18,112 nt of DNA from DATIJJ01 sp039936115 (GTDB lineage: Bacteria > Pseudomonadota > Gammaproteobacteria > DSM-16500), in the NCBI GenBank assembly GCA_039936115.1, contig JBDTIZ010000048.1, positions 1 to 18,112 on the forward strand, written 5' to 3'. Below the pieces are notes generated by a model. That model saw only the letters and a program-made list of their open reading frames with translations. It was not told the origin of the DNA and ran no database searches. Positions 8,362-15,464 of the stretch are shown here, one piece after another (position 1 is the first letter of the stretch; each line of letters begins with the position of its first letter). The translations under genes were made by a program, and so were the position numbers.

Positions 8362-8817
8362 ATGGGCAGTCATTTAACTTCTATACAGTGGCAACGTAAC
8401 GGACAAGATTTTAAATATGAAACTTATGATCGTACTTATACGATCAAATTTAGTGGCGGAAAAAATATTCAGGCATCAAATCCGAAGGAATATTTTGGTA
8501 AACCAGAATTACCTAATCCGGAAGAGTTACTCGTGGCAGCATTATCAGGTTGTTATATGCAAACTTTCTTAGCTGTCGCTTGCAAGTATGGTTATATCAT
8601 TGATAGTTATACTGATGAGGCTGTTGGAATAACTGATAAAAATGAACATGGAAGAATTAGTGTTACAAAGATCACATTGCGTCCTAAAATAAAATTTAGT
8701 GGCTCAAAACTTCCTGACGATAATACAATGAATAAAATGCGTGAAAAAGCTCATGAAAATTGCTTTATTTCAAATTCAATTAATAGCCAAGTTAGCATAG
8801 AGCTAACGGCTAATTAA
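8362..8817 (+). CDS. OsmC/Ohr family protein, probable peroxide reductase
   Basis: The 151-residue protein has the OsmC fold and the two family cysteines: C64 in LLVAALSGCYMQTF and C134 in HENCFISNSI. In OsmC and Ohr these form the peroxidatic/resolving thiol pair that reduces organic hydroperoxides in the cytoplasm. The sequence around C64 (PEELLVAALSGC) is closer to OsmC-like proteins than to classical Ohr, so substrate choice is open. GGAG at 8351-8354 precedes the ATG with normal spacing. The 174-bp gap upstream suggests its own promoter, but I could not identify one securely. It stands convergently to the FAD monooxygenase gene. Confidence 0.9.
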   Translation: MGSHLTSIQWQRNGQDFKYETYDRTYTIKFSGGKNIQASNPKEYFGKPELPNPEELLVAALSGCYMQTFLAVACKYGYIIDSYTDEAVGITDKNEHGRISVTKITLRPKIKFSGSKLPDDNTMNKMREKAHENCFISNSINSQVSIELTAN

Positions 8818-8867
8818 ATCGTATTTTATATTTATAATAGGAGATTTTTATTTATTAACTTTAAAAA

Positions 8868-10493
8868 TTAAATTAGATATTTTTGAAAAAAATCTTTAAT
8901 TAAATTTGTATCAAAACTTTTTGAACAATAAGCGATATAGTTATCAGGCCGTATAATAAAAATCGCGTTATTCTTCACGCCATATCGTTTATGAACGGCA
9001 GCATTTACATCGATTATATTATTTTTAAAGTCTTCTAATTTTGAAGTTGAAATAATATGAATTTTAATCAAATCAGAGTAAGTTTTACTTAGCCATTGTT
9101 GCGTTTCTTTTATTTTTTCTATGGTTTCATTAGATACTGATAAGCCGGTAAATAATAAAATGTTATGTTGCGTATTTCGTAAATGATCATAAAGTCGGGT
9201 TGATTTATCAATAAATACGCCGGGTGCTCGCTCCCCTTGACGAGGTGATTTTGTACTAACGCATTCATGATAATCAATCACCGGACTATCTTTATATCGA
9301 ATATCAAGCTGTTCAATTTGATTAATTATTTTTAGTTCAAGTTTTTTGTCATCCAAAATTTTATCACAAAAATGATGTAATTTAGCTGAAAATGCTTTGT
9401 CAAATAAAGACATGTTTGTGAGTTCTTCGGTTTGCTTAACGACTTTACATATTACTGGATACCGCTCAGATTGATAACTATCAAGTAAAGATGGTTTTGC
9501 TTTCTCCTTAATAACCAGAGCAAGTTTCCACGCTAGGTTATACGCATCTTGCAGTCCGGTATTCATCCCTTGGCCACCGATAGGAGAATGATTATGCGCA
9601 GCATCTCCGGCTAAGAATGTTAAGCGATCGCGCATATGATCTATTATGTTGCTGTGTATCCAGAAAGGCGAAATCCATGAAACATCACTAGCAGTATATT
9701 TACCATGAGAACGCTCGCGAATAATATCAATGGCTTCGTGTGAATATAATGTTTTTCTTGCGCCTTCCTGATAGACATTAGCAGTTATGCGATATTTGCA
9801 AGATGAGACTTCATGAGTCTCAGATCCCAATGGAGCAATTGCAAGTATTGTTCCCTTTCCAGGAAATACCGTTCCTTTGTCAAAAAATACATGAATTTCA
9901 TTTGTTGATAGAGATGACGACATTTTTGCATCTGCTACTAGGAATTGTTCCGGCAAATCATGGCCTGGAAATGAAAATTCCCCGGTCGAACGAACTGTAC
10001 TGCCCACACCGCCACAGCCAATCAACCAATCACTTGTTATGGTTTCAATTTTGCCATCAAGATGTTTTATTGTAGAAGTAACTTTATTTTCTTTTTGTGT
10101 AGCTTCTATAAATTCTAATGATCTTTCTACATGATTTTTAAATTCTTTTAAATATTCGTTTAGCAGCTTTTCGGTTTCACTTTGCGGCAACATTAGAATA
10201 AATGGATAAGTAGAATTGATTTGATCCAATGGAAGTTTAAGTAAATGCTTACCACTAGCATACAAATTAATTGTGTTACATGCATGACCTATTTTGAGAA
10301 AACGATTAACAATACCTAAATGATCTAATATTTCAAGAGTTCTCGTTTGTATCCATGTTGCATTTGAGCATGAAGTTTGTTCGGGTTTTTTATCAATAAT
10401 TCGAAATTTAATACCATGACGAGCTAATTCACATGCCATCAACAATCCGGTAGGCCCTGCACCAACGATAAGTACTGGTATGTGATTGCTCAT
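8868..10493 (-). CDS. FAD-dependent aromatic-ring hydroxylase-like monooxygenase
   Basis: The 541-residue protein belongs to the FAD_binding_3 (group A flavoprotein hydroxylase) family, which uses NAD(P)H and O2 to hydroxylate aromatic substrates. The Rossmann motif GAGPTG is at 11-16. The GD motif FLAGDAAHNHSPIGGQGMNTG falls at about 293-313 and is followed by LQDAYNLAWKLALV. The C-terminal part (about 420-541) resembles the thioredoxin-like domain of phenol-hydroxylase relatives. The usual DG motif (CDGxxSxVR) reads GCGGVGSTVR at about 159-168, with Gly in place of Asp. I start at the ATG complementary to 10491-10493 because it directly precedes NHIPVLIVGAGPTG; the 19 codons upstream begin with TTG and add nothing conserved. 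The ribosome-binding site is weak. No catabolic neighbours reveal the substrate. Confidence 0.85.
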   Translation of the reverse strand: MSNHIPVLIVGAGPTGLLMACELARHGIKFRIIDKKPEQTSCSNATWIQTRTLEILDHLGIVNRFLKIGHACNTINLYASGKHLLKLPLDQINSTYPFILMLPQSETEKLLNEYLKEFKNHVERSLEFIEATQKENKVTSTIKHLDGKIETITSDWLIGCGGVGSTVRSTGEFSFPGHDLPEQFLVADAKMSSSLSTNEIHVFFDKGTVFPGKGTILAIAPLGSETHEVSSCKYRITANVYQEGARKTLYSHEAIDIIRERSHGKYTASDVSWISPFWIHSNIIDHMRDRLTFLAGDAAHNHSPIGGQGMNTGLQDAYNLAWKLALVIKEKAKPSLLDSYQSERYPVICKVVKQTEELTNMSLFDKAFSAKLHHFCDKILDDKKLELKIINQIEQLDIRYKDSPVIDYHECVSTKSPRQGERAPGVFIDKSTRLYDHLRNTQHNILLFTGLSVSNETIEKIKETQQWLSKTYSDLIKIHIISTSKLEDFKNNIIDVNAAVHKRYGVKNNAIFIIRPDNYIAYCSKSFDTNLIKDFFQKYLI

Positions 10494-10649
10494 ATTGTCT
10501 ACCTTTAATTCAATATTGACTATTCTCGTCGAGGCCCAATTTATAGCCAAGAATTAAGACACAGAGGCTAATAAATATATTAAAACGTCATTTTTATTAT
10601 GCAGGGTAATTGATCTAATTTATATGATTATCACTAGCAATTTTTAAAA

Positions 10650-10677
10650 TTCACTTCATTATATCTAAATATAGAAT
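10650..10677 (+). promoter_or_regulatory. Candidate promoter of the NO reductase gene
   Basis: TTCACT (10650-10655) and TAGAAT (10672-10677) are separated by 16 bases and lie about 40 bases before the start codon. A second candidate further upstream is TTGACT (10516-10521) with TTTATA after 18 bases. The region is very A/T-rich, so chance matches are likely. I looked here for an NsrR palindrome like that at 14513-14537 and for FNR-type TTGAT-N4-ATCAA sites, and found neither. Confidence 0.3.
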
Positions 10678-10719
10678 TTCTTCTTGTATCAATAAGTTTT
10701 AGCATAAGGAATGTTCGGA

Positions 10720-13053
10720 ATGCATAAGAATGCTCTAGATAACAGCATTGGCAATGATTCAGATCCTGTTTCCAATGTTCTCAAATGGATTCTTTTAATT
10801 ACCGCAATCATTTGTTTTGCCGTTGTTATTTGGGGTACATTCAAAACTTATCAATTAGCACCGCCGTTACCTCAGCAATTTGCAACCTCTTCTGGTCAGA
10901 TCATCATGACACAAGATGACATCGTGTCAGGTAAAGCAGGCTTTCAACGCGCTGATCTCATGGATTATGGTAGCTTATATGGCATGGGTTCTTACTTTGG
11001 TGAAGATTACACAGCAAAATATTTAATACGTTTAGGTCGTCTTACAGAAAATGAAATAGCTCGACAACGTTTTGGAAAATCTTTCACAGAACTTGCTGAA
11101 GGAGATCAATATGTTGTCCGCAAAAATATGCAACAATCTTTACAACAAATTGATCTTAGTAGTGATCACGCAATATTATCAGAAGCTATAAGCAAATCTA
11201 TTTTACAACTCCAGTCTGAGATATCACAATTTCTCCTCAAGCATGATTTTGAAATAGGATATACAAAAGCATATAGCTTAGATAATCAGAGCGCATTACA
11301 AACAGCTGATTTCCTTATTTACTCATCTCTTACCACCATTGCTCATAGACCCGGAACAAATTTTTCTTATACCAATAATTGGCCGTATGAACCCACCATG
11401 GGTAACACGCCTACTCCAAATACATTTTATTGGACATGGATATCATTTTGTTTTGTATTTTTTGGTTTTGGTGCTGTGTTATATATTTACCATCGTTATC
11501 TCAGCGCACCCGATAGTGCGCCAAGAACACCTGTATTGCTAGGCTTTGCGCCGTTAACTGTAAGTCAGAGAAAAGTCGGCCAATACTTTGTTATTGTTGC
11601 TCTCGTTTTATTAGCACAAATCGGCGTAGGTTCAATTTTGGCGCATTACTATACAGAGCGCACTGGGTTTTATGGAATTAATATTAATGCTTTTCTGCCA
11701 TTTAATTTCTTGCGTGATGTTCACATACAAACCCCTATTGTTTGGATAGCACTTTCCTGGATAAGTTCCGCCGTTTTTTTGGCGCCTATTATTAGTAAAA
11801 AAGAAGCAAAATGGCAGGGCTTTTTTGTAGATCTCTTATTTTGGGTGACGCTTTTTGTCGTTGTGGGTGCAATTGTTGGCGATTACTTGGGGATTATGGG
11901 TTTAGTTAATGACTCATGGTTTTGGATTGGCAATCAAGGTCTGTCATATATACAGTTGGGTCGATTATGGCAAATCGGTTTTTGTGCTGGACTTTTTCTT
12001 TGGAGTTTTATTATTTTTCGAGGAATGTGGCCAACGTGGAGTCGGCTAAAAACAGCCACTGTTGAGTTTTGGACTGGACGAATTAGATTGGAGCATCTTT
12101 TTTGGGCTAGCACACTTAACGTAGCGGTGTTGTATTGTTTTGGAATGATACCTTTAACAGGAATTGAAAAATCTTTTACGATTACTGATTTTTGGCGCTG
12201 GTGGGTAGTACATCTTTGGGTAGAGCAATCATTTGAATTCTTTGCGGCATGTGCAACAGCTTATCTTTTAATGGGAACAGGATTAGTCTCGCGTCTTCTC
12301 GCAGAACGAGCCATGTTATTTGAAACGATTCTTATTTTCTTAGGCGGTGTAATTGGAACAGGACATCATTGGTATTGGACTGGCACACCTGATATGTGGG
12401 TTCCACTTGGTTCAATGTTCTCATTTATTGAAGTATTACCACTCGTTCTTTTGATTATTGATGCGATTGAACACCGCCAATTAATTAAACGACAAGGATT
12501 ATTTACTTACAATTTAGCTTATCTCTATATTTTAGGCGCGTCATTTTGGAATTTTGTTGGAGCGGGAGTATTTGGTGGCGGCACACTCAATGCACCTCTT
12601 ATCAATTATTATGAACACGGCACTTTTTTAACGTTGAATCATGCTCATACTGCCTTATTCGGTGCATTTGGGCTGCTGGGTATTGGATTAATTTATTTTT
12701 GCTTACGGTATGCAGCGGGGGATCGATTACCTTGGAGTGATCGATTAGGCACTTGGGCATTTTGGTTATATAACGCGGGCGTTGTATTGTGGATAGCCTT
12801 GAATTTCTTCCCTATTGGCTGGTCACAATTAATGGATGTCTATGAACATGGTTATGCGCACGCAAGAAGTCTTGATTTTTATAATACAACATTGCTATGG
12901 CAGTGGTTACGATTACCAGGTGATGTCGTGTTTGCTATTGGCGCGTTATTAATGGCGTATGATTTTTTCAAGAAGCTGGGTCCTTTTTTCCCCAGATTGA
13001 TAAGCACGGAAATTCCTGAAAATCAGCCTGTCGCGGTGGATAAGATTAGTTAA
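10720..13053 (+). CDS. norB: Quinol-dependent nitric oxide reductase (qNOR)
   Basis: This inner-membrane enzyme reduces two NO to N2O with electrons from quinol. At 777 residues it has the N-terminal extension (TM helix about 20-40, then a soluble domain) that replaces the separate cytochrome c subunit, so it is the single-subunit qNOR type. The haem-copper-oxidase-like core has FeB ligands H498, H549 and H550 with E502 (HLWVEQ, GTGHHWYW), and E571 (FSFIEVLPL). H641 and H643 (LNHAHTALFG) fit haem b3 and low-spin haem b; H335 (RDVHIQT) is the likely second low-spin ligand. The spacing equals that of Pseudomonas cNOR up to E571. The ATG at 10720 is preferred over 10711, which directly abuts its AAGGA. 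No denitrification genes are nearby, so detoxification is the likely role. Confidence 0.95.
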   Translation: MHKNALDNSIGNDSDPVSNVLKWILLITAIICFAVVIWGTFKTYQLAPPLPQQFATSSGQIIMTQDDIVSGKAGFQRADLMDYGSLYGMGSYFGEDYTAKYLIRLGRLTENEIARQRFGKSFTELAEGDQYVVRKNMQQSLQQIDLSSDHAILSEAISKSILQLQSEISQFLLKHDFEIGYTKAYSLDNQSALQTADFLIYSSLTTIAHRPGTNFSYTNNWPYEPTMGNTPTPNTFYWTWISFCFVFFGFGAVLYIYHRYLSAPDSAPRTPVLLGFAPLTVSQRKVGQYFVIVALVLLAQIGVGSILAHYYTERTGFYGININAFLPFNFLRDVHIQTPIVWIALSWISSAVFLAPIISKKEAKWQGFFVDLLFWVTLFVVVGAIVGDYLGIMGLVNDSWFWIGNQGLSYIQLGRLWQIGFCAGLFLWSFIIFRGMWPTWSRLKTATVEFWTGRIRLEHLFWASTLNVAVLYCFGMIPLTGIEKSFTITDFWRWWVVHLWVEQSFEFFAACATAYLLMGTGLVSRLLAERAMLFETILIFLGGVIGTGHHWYWTGTPDMWVPLGSMFSFIEVLPLVLLIIDAIEHRQLIKRQGLFTYNLAYLYILGASFWNFVGAGVFGGGTLNAPLINYYEHGTFLTLNHAHTALFGAFGLLGIGLIYFCLRYAAGDRLPWSDRLGTWAFWLYNAGVVLWIALNFFPIGWSQLMDVYEHGYAHARSLDFYNTTLLWQWLRLPGDVVFAIGALLMAYDFFKKLGPFFPRLISTEIPENQPVAVDKIS

Positions 13054-13069
13054 GGATGTAATATCATCT

Positions 13070-13612
13070 ATGCCTAAGCTTTATACGATTGGACACTCGA
13101 CACATACTCTCCAGGAGTTTCTTGATATATTGCATGCATATCAAATTACGCACATCGTTGATGTGCGTACAATTCCAAAATCTCGTCATGTGCCATGGTT
13201 TAATGAAAATGAATTTAAAAAATCACTTCGTAAAGAAAAAATTGCTTATACCCATATCTCAAGACTAGGTGGTTTACGTCGAACAAATAAAAACTCAATC
13301 AATATGGAATGGCGTAATGCAAGTTTTCGCGGGTTTGCAGATTACATGCAAACAGCTGAATTTTTTGATGGTCTGAAAGAATTAAATAATCTAATAAAGG
13401 AAAATAAAAATGTCGCAATTATGTGTGCCGAAGCAGTTCCTTGGAGATGCCACCGATCTCTTATTGCTGATGCAGAAATCGTTCGTCATTTTTCTGTTTG
13501 GGAAATAATGAGTAAAACCTCAGTGCGTGCACATACTCTGACTGATTTCGCAGTGGTGAATAGAAAAAAAAGACCCATTCAAATTTATTATCCAAAAATA
13601 ATAAAAAAATAA
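13070..13612 (+). CDS. DUF488 family protein
   Basis: The 180-residue soluble protein has the DUF488 hallmarks: the opening LYTIGHSTHTLQEFLDIL, IVDVRTIPKSRH (about 29-40), RLGGLR, and AIMCAEAVPWRCHRSLIAD with C119 and C127 (about 116-134). No biochemical function is established for the family. The gene begins 16 bases after the qNOR stop, and the probable ribosome-binding site AAGGA (13052-13056) overlaps that stop. The two genes are therefore almost certainly co-transcribed, which suggests a part in coping with NO or its damage. It ends six bases from the convergent haemoglobin gene. Confidence 0.88.
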   Translation: MPKLYTIGHSTHTLQEFLDILHAYQITHIVDVRTIPKSRHVPWFNENEFKKSLRKEKIAYTHISRLGGLRRTNKNSINMEWRNASFRGFADYMQTAEFFDGLKELNNLIKENKNVAIMCAEAVPWRCHRSLIADAEIVRHFSVWEIMSKTSVRAHTLTDFAVVNRKKRPIQIYYPKIIKK

Positions 13613-13618
13613 TAAACT

Positions 13619-14011
13619 TTAAAATAGATCTTTAGCATGCGTGCATTTTGAAATGGCACCTATTTTTAATGAGCTTGCAATCATTGTAGCTTTATCTGTT
13701 ATCAATTGAGCTTCCGCAACAGGTAAATGTTTAAATGCTTCTTCTTGAAAAAGCGTCAGCCAACGAGTGAAATGTGCTTCTGTTAGATTTGTTTTTTCTC
13801 CAAGCATCACATGTTTTCGATAAGCATTACTATGATATTCATTTGTTTTTAACATAATGCTATTCCAAAACTGACAAATCAAAGGTATATGATGATCCCA
13901 GTCTACTTTTGCAACGTCGTTAAAAATAGGACCTAACATTTCGTCATTTCGTACTTTTTGATAAAAGTGAATAACTAATTTTTTTATATGTTCTTTAGTG
14001 AGCTGAGTCAT
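13619..14011 (-). CDS. Group III truncated haemoglobin
   Basis: This 130-residue cytoplasmic haem protein is of the truncated-globin group III (Ctb-like) type. FYQKVRNDEMLGPIFN matches the B helix with distal Tyr Y17 (B10). RKHVML gives H67 as the proximal F8 His. W84 in RWLTLF corresponds to TrpG8. Campylobacter Ctb, the best-known member, is NO-induced and thought to modulate O2 and NO. The ATG overlaps the nsrR stop by four bases (ATGA), so it is translated from the same transcript as the NO-responsive repressor. It has no reductase domain and would need an external electron donor for catalytic NO dioxygenation. Confidence 0.93.
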   Translation of the reverse strand: MTQLTKEHIKKLVIHFYQKVRNDEMLGPIFNDVAKVDWDHHIPLICQFWNSIMLKTNEYHSNAYRKHVMLGEKTNLTEAHFTRWLTLFQEEAFKHLPVAEAQLITDKATMIASSLKIGAISKCTHAKDLF

Positions 14012-14463
14012 GAATTTCTCTTACTGTTCAAATCAAGATGATTAGTGATCTGTTTTATCAAAACAGTTTTGCTACCTTCTGCTAACGTATATTGATCCAA
14101 GACTTTAAAAAATGCTTCCATACCTTGATGCAATATCCCTTTTAAACGACAAGCATTGGTAATAACACAACGATTTGTTTTCTCATCAAAGCATTCAACT
14201 AAATTAAAATGAGGTTCTGTTTTACGAACAACTTCTCCAATTGTAATTTCATCGGAATTTCTGGCTAGTCTAATTCCGCCGCCTTTTCCTCTGGTACTAA
14301 TAATGAATCCAAGCTGGGCAAGACGATGCACAACTTTTACAAGATGATTTTTGGAAATTTTATAAAAATCAGCAATTTCTGTAATGGTAGCCGCATCTTT
14401 TGGCATTTGGCTTAAATAAAGCAAAACGCGTAAAGAATAATCTGAATAAAAGGTTAATTGCAT
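14008..14463 (-). CDS. nsrR: NsrR, Rrf2-family NO-sensing repressor
   Basis: The 151-residue repressor has an N-terminal winged-helix domain and matches NsrR of E. coli throughout (MQLTFYSDYSLRVL, NHLVKVVHRLAQLGF, RGKGGGIRL, IGEVVRKTEP, ACRLK). Cluster ligands are C91, C99 and C105 (C-x7-C-x5-C), with D8 as the probable fourth ligand as in Streptomyces NsrR. The x7 gap is longer than in E. coli (x4) but matches what I recall for Bacillus NsrR. NO nitrosylates the 4Fe-4S cluster and releases DNA. I start at the ATG complementary to 14461-14463 since MQLT is the conserved NsrR N-terminus; the 11 codons upstream are not conserved. It is first in an operon with the haemoglobin. The palindrome at 14513-14537, 50 bases upstream, is the likely autoregulatory operator. 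Confidence 0.93.
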   Translation of the reverse strand: MQLTFYSDYSLRVLLYLSQMPKDAATITEIADFYKISKNHLVKVVHRLAQLGFIISTRGKGGGIRLARNSDEITIGEVVRKTEPHFNLVECFDEKTNRCVITNACRLKGILHQGMEAFFKVLDQYTLAEGSKTVLIKQITNHLDLNSKRNS

Positions 14464-14489
14464 TTTTAATATCTCTTTATGTATATCGC

Positions 14490-14518
14490 TTGACAATAAG
14501 ATTCGCCAATCTTAACAT
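14490..14518 (+). promoter_or_regulatory. Sigma-70-type promoter of the cupin operon
   Basis: A perfect -35 element TTGACA (14490-14495) is followed after exactly 17 bases by TAACAT (14513-14518), a 4/6 match to the -10 consensus. Transcription would start near 14525, giving a leader of about 127 bases before the cupin gene. The -10 element is the left end of the NsrR-like palindrome, so a bound repressor would occlude RNA polymerase. Confidence 0.6.
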
Positions 14519-14537
14519 GTATTTCAAATACATGTTA
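14513..14537. promoter_or_regulatory. NsrR operator, perfect 12-1-12 palindrome
   Basis: The left arm TAACATGTATTT (14513-14524) and the right arm AAATACATGTTA (14526-14537) are exact reverse complements around a single C at 14525. The established NsrR consensus is an 11-1-11 inverted repeat built from AAGATGCATTT; the arm here (AACATGTATTT) differs at two positions and has the same centre. The site lies between divergent nsrR and cupin genes, covers the -10 and predicted start of the plus-strand promoter, and contains a TTGAAA on the minus strand that could serve as an nsrR -35. Repression of both directions by NsrR is inference. Confidence 0.8.
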
Positions 14538-14555
14538 TAACCTGGTGAAAATAAA

Positions 14556-14592
14556 TGCTGGATTTTAATCAATACAGCTTGAAAAACCAGCA
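14556..14592 (+). promoter_or_regulatory. Stem-loop in the predicted cupin mRNA leader
   Basis: TGCTGGATTTT (14556-14566) pairs with AAAAACCAGCA (14582-14592) over 10 of 11 positions, with a 15-base loop. It lies downstream of the predicted start near 14525, so it would form in the 5' untranslated leader. No T-run follows, so it is not an intrinsic terminator. It could stabilise the message or be a second protein-binding site on DNA. Confidence 0.35.
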
Positions 14593-14651
14593 AAAATGAC
14601 ACTTTTAATACACTCACAAACTCATTTGCAGCATCACATAAGGTGGTACCT

Positions 14652-14981
14652 ATGAACACAGAAAAAATTACAAAATCTAAGAAGTTAGTGATCAATCGTA
14701 ATGGGTTAAAAGTAGTTAGATTAAATTTAGCAAGAAACGAAGCGATTCCAGAGCATTCCACCGATGCTGATGTGGTGGTAGTAGTATTGAATGGGAGAGG
14801 GATTTTTTATATTAACAGTCAACCAAACATCATAAAAAAAGGGGATGTGCTCGATCTACGCCCTGGCACACTCCACGCAATCACCGCCATGACAGATTTA
14901 GAATTAATTGTGAATCATATGCAAATTAAAACGGATAAAATCGAAATTAATTGTGAAAGTGAATCATGCTCTCACGACTAA
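14652..14981 (+). CDS. Small single-domain cupin protein
   Basis: The 109-residue protein is one cupin_2 barrel. Motif 1 is PEHSTDADVVVVVLNGRG with H35 as the only clear metal-ligand His. Motif 2 is GDVLDLRPGTLHAI with H75. The reduced motif 1 means metal binding is uncertain. The C-terminal tail holds C101, C106 and H108 (CESESCSH), which could bind metal or react with NO. Its function is unknown; the promoter and operator upstream place it under probable NsrR control. I start at the ATG at 14652 after the strong AAGGTGG (14640-14646), not at the GTG inside that sequence. The end overlaps the next gene by 16 bases. Confidence 0.82.
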   Translation: MNTEKITKSKKLVINRNGLKVVRLNLARNEAIPEHSTDADVVVVVLNGRGIFYINSQPNIIKKGDVLDLRPGTLHAITAMTDLELIVNHMQIKTDKIEINCESESCSHD

Positions 14982-15382
14982 TCGTAATAACTGCTCTTTT
15001 ATGGGTGGGGATGATATTGGGCATTTCATTTTTAGAAAGCTGGGTAAAATTTCGTGCGCCCAGCCTTACTAGAGCAGTTGGCTTAGATGTTGGGCGCACA
15101 GTTTTTAAATTTTTCCAAAAAGTACAATGTATTTTGTTGATGGTGATTATACTCATTGGCATCTTTATAAAACTGACTTTAATTAATTGGCTAATTGTAG
15201 GAATGCTAACAATCATTTTTATTCTTCAGTCAACGTGGTTGTTTCCTATTTTAGACCAACGGGTCAATGTTATTTTAGCAGGAGGAAAACCTCAGAATTC
15301 ACAAGTTCACAAAGTATATGGAATATTTGAAATAGCCAAATTTGTAGTTCTTATTGATTTTAGTATGAGGCTAATGCTTTAA
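14966..15382 (+). CDS. Small four-helix membrane protein of unknown function
   Basis: The 138-residue protein has four predicted transmembrane helices (about 4-22, 53-70, 72-92 and 117-135). Conserved-looking polar segments lie between them: FLESWVKFRAPSLTRAVGLDVGR after helix 1, WLFPILDQRV after helix 3, and VHKVYGIFEIAKF entering helix 4. The layout recalls DUF4149/TMEM205-like proteins, but I cannot assign a family with confidence. There are no obvious haem-ligand pairs across helices. The ATG lies inside the cupin coding region, so the two are probably translationally coupled and work together. The next gene, cydA, begins 82 bases downstream and may be partly read through. Confidence 0.75.
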   Translation: MLSRLIVITALLWVGMILGISFLESWVKFRAPSLTRAVGLDVGRTVFKFFQKVQCILLMVIILIGIFIKLTLINWLIVGMLTIIFILQSTWLFPILDQRVNVILAGGKPQNSQVHKVYGIFEIAKFVVLIDFSMRLML

Positions 15383-15402
15383 AAATGGCGCACACTGAGT
15401 TA

Positions 15403-15422
15403 GGTTATTATAAATGATAACC
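15403..15422. promoter_or_regulatory. Inverted repeat upstream of the bd oxidase operon
   Basis: GGTTAT (15403-15408) and ATAACC (15417-15422) form perfect 6-bp arms with an 8-base centre that contains TATAAA (15409-15414), a possible -10 element, though no good -35 precedes it. It could be an operator for cydAB or a weak end to the cupin transcript. It does not resemble the NsrR palindrome. Confidence 0.3.
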
Positions 15423-15464
15423 CATTTAAAATGACTAAGTTAAAAATACACAGGAAAAAAGATT

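Noticed and set aside
9803..10075. Plus-strand 90-codon frame inside the FAD monooxygenase
   Set aside because: It is the antisense shadow of a well-conserved gene and has no ribosome-binding site or domain.
10560..10719. FNR- or NsrR-like site upstream of the NO reductase
   Set aside because: Half-matches such as TTGATCTAAT and several A/T palindromes occur, but none has both arms of either consensus.
14477..14761. Minus-strand 94-codon open frame across the nsrR-cupin gap
   Set aside because: It has no recognisable domain, covers the promoter/operator and runs antisense through the cupin gene; it is most likely a chance frame.
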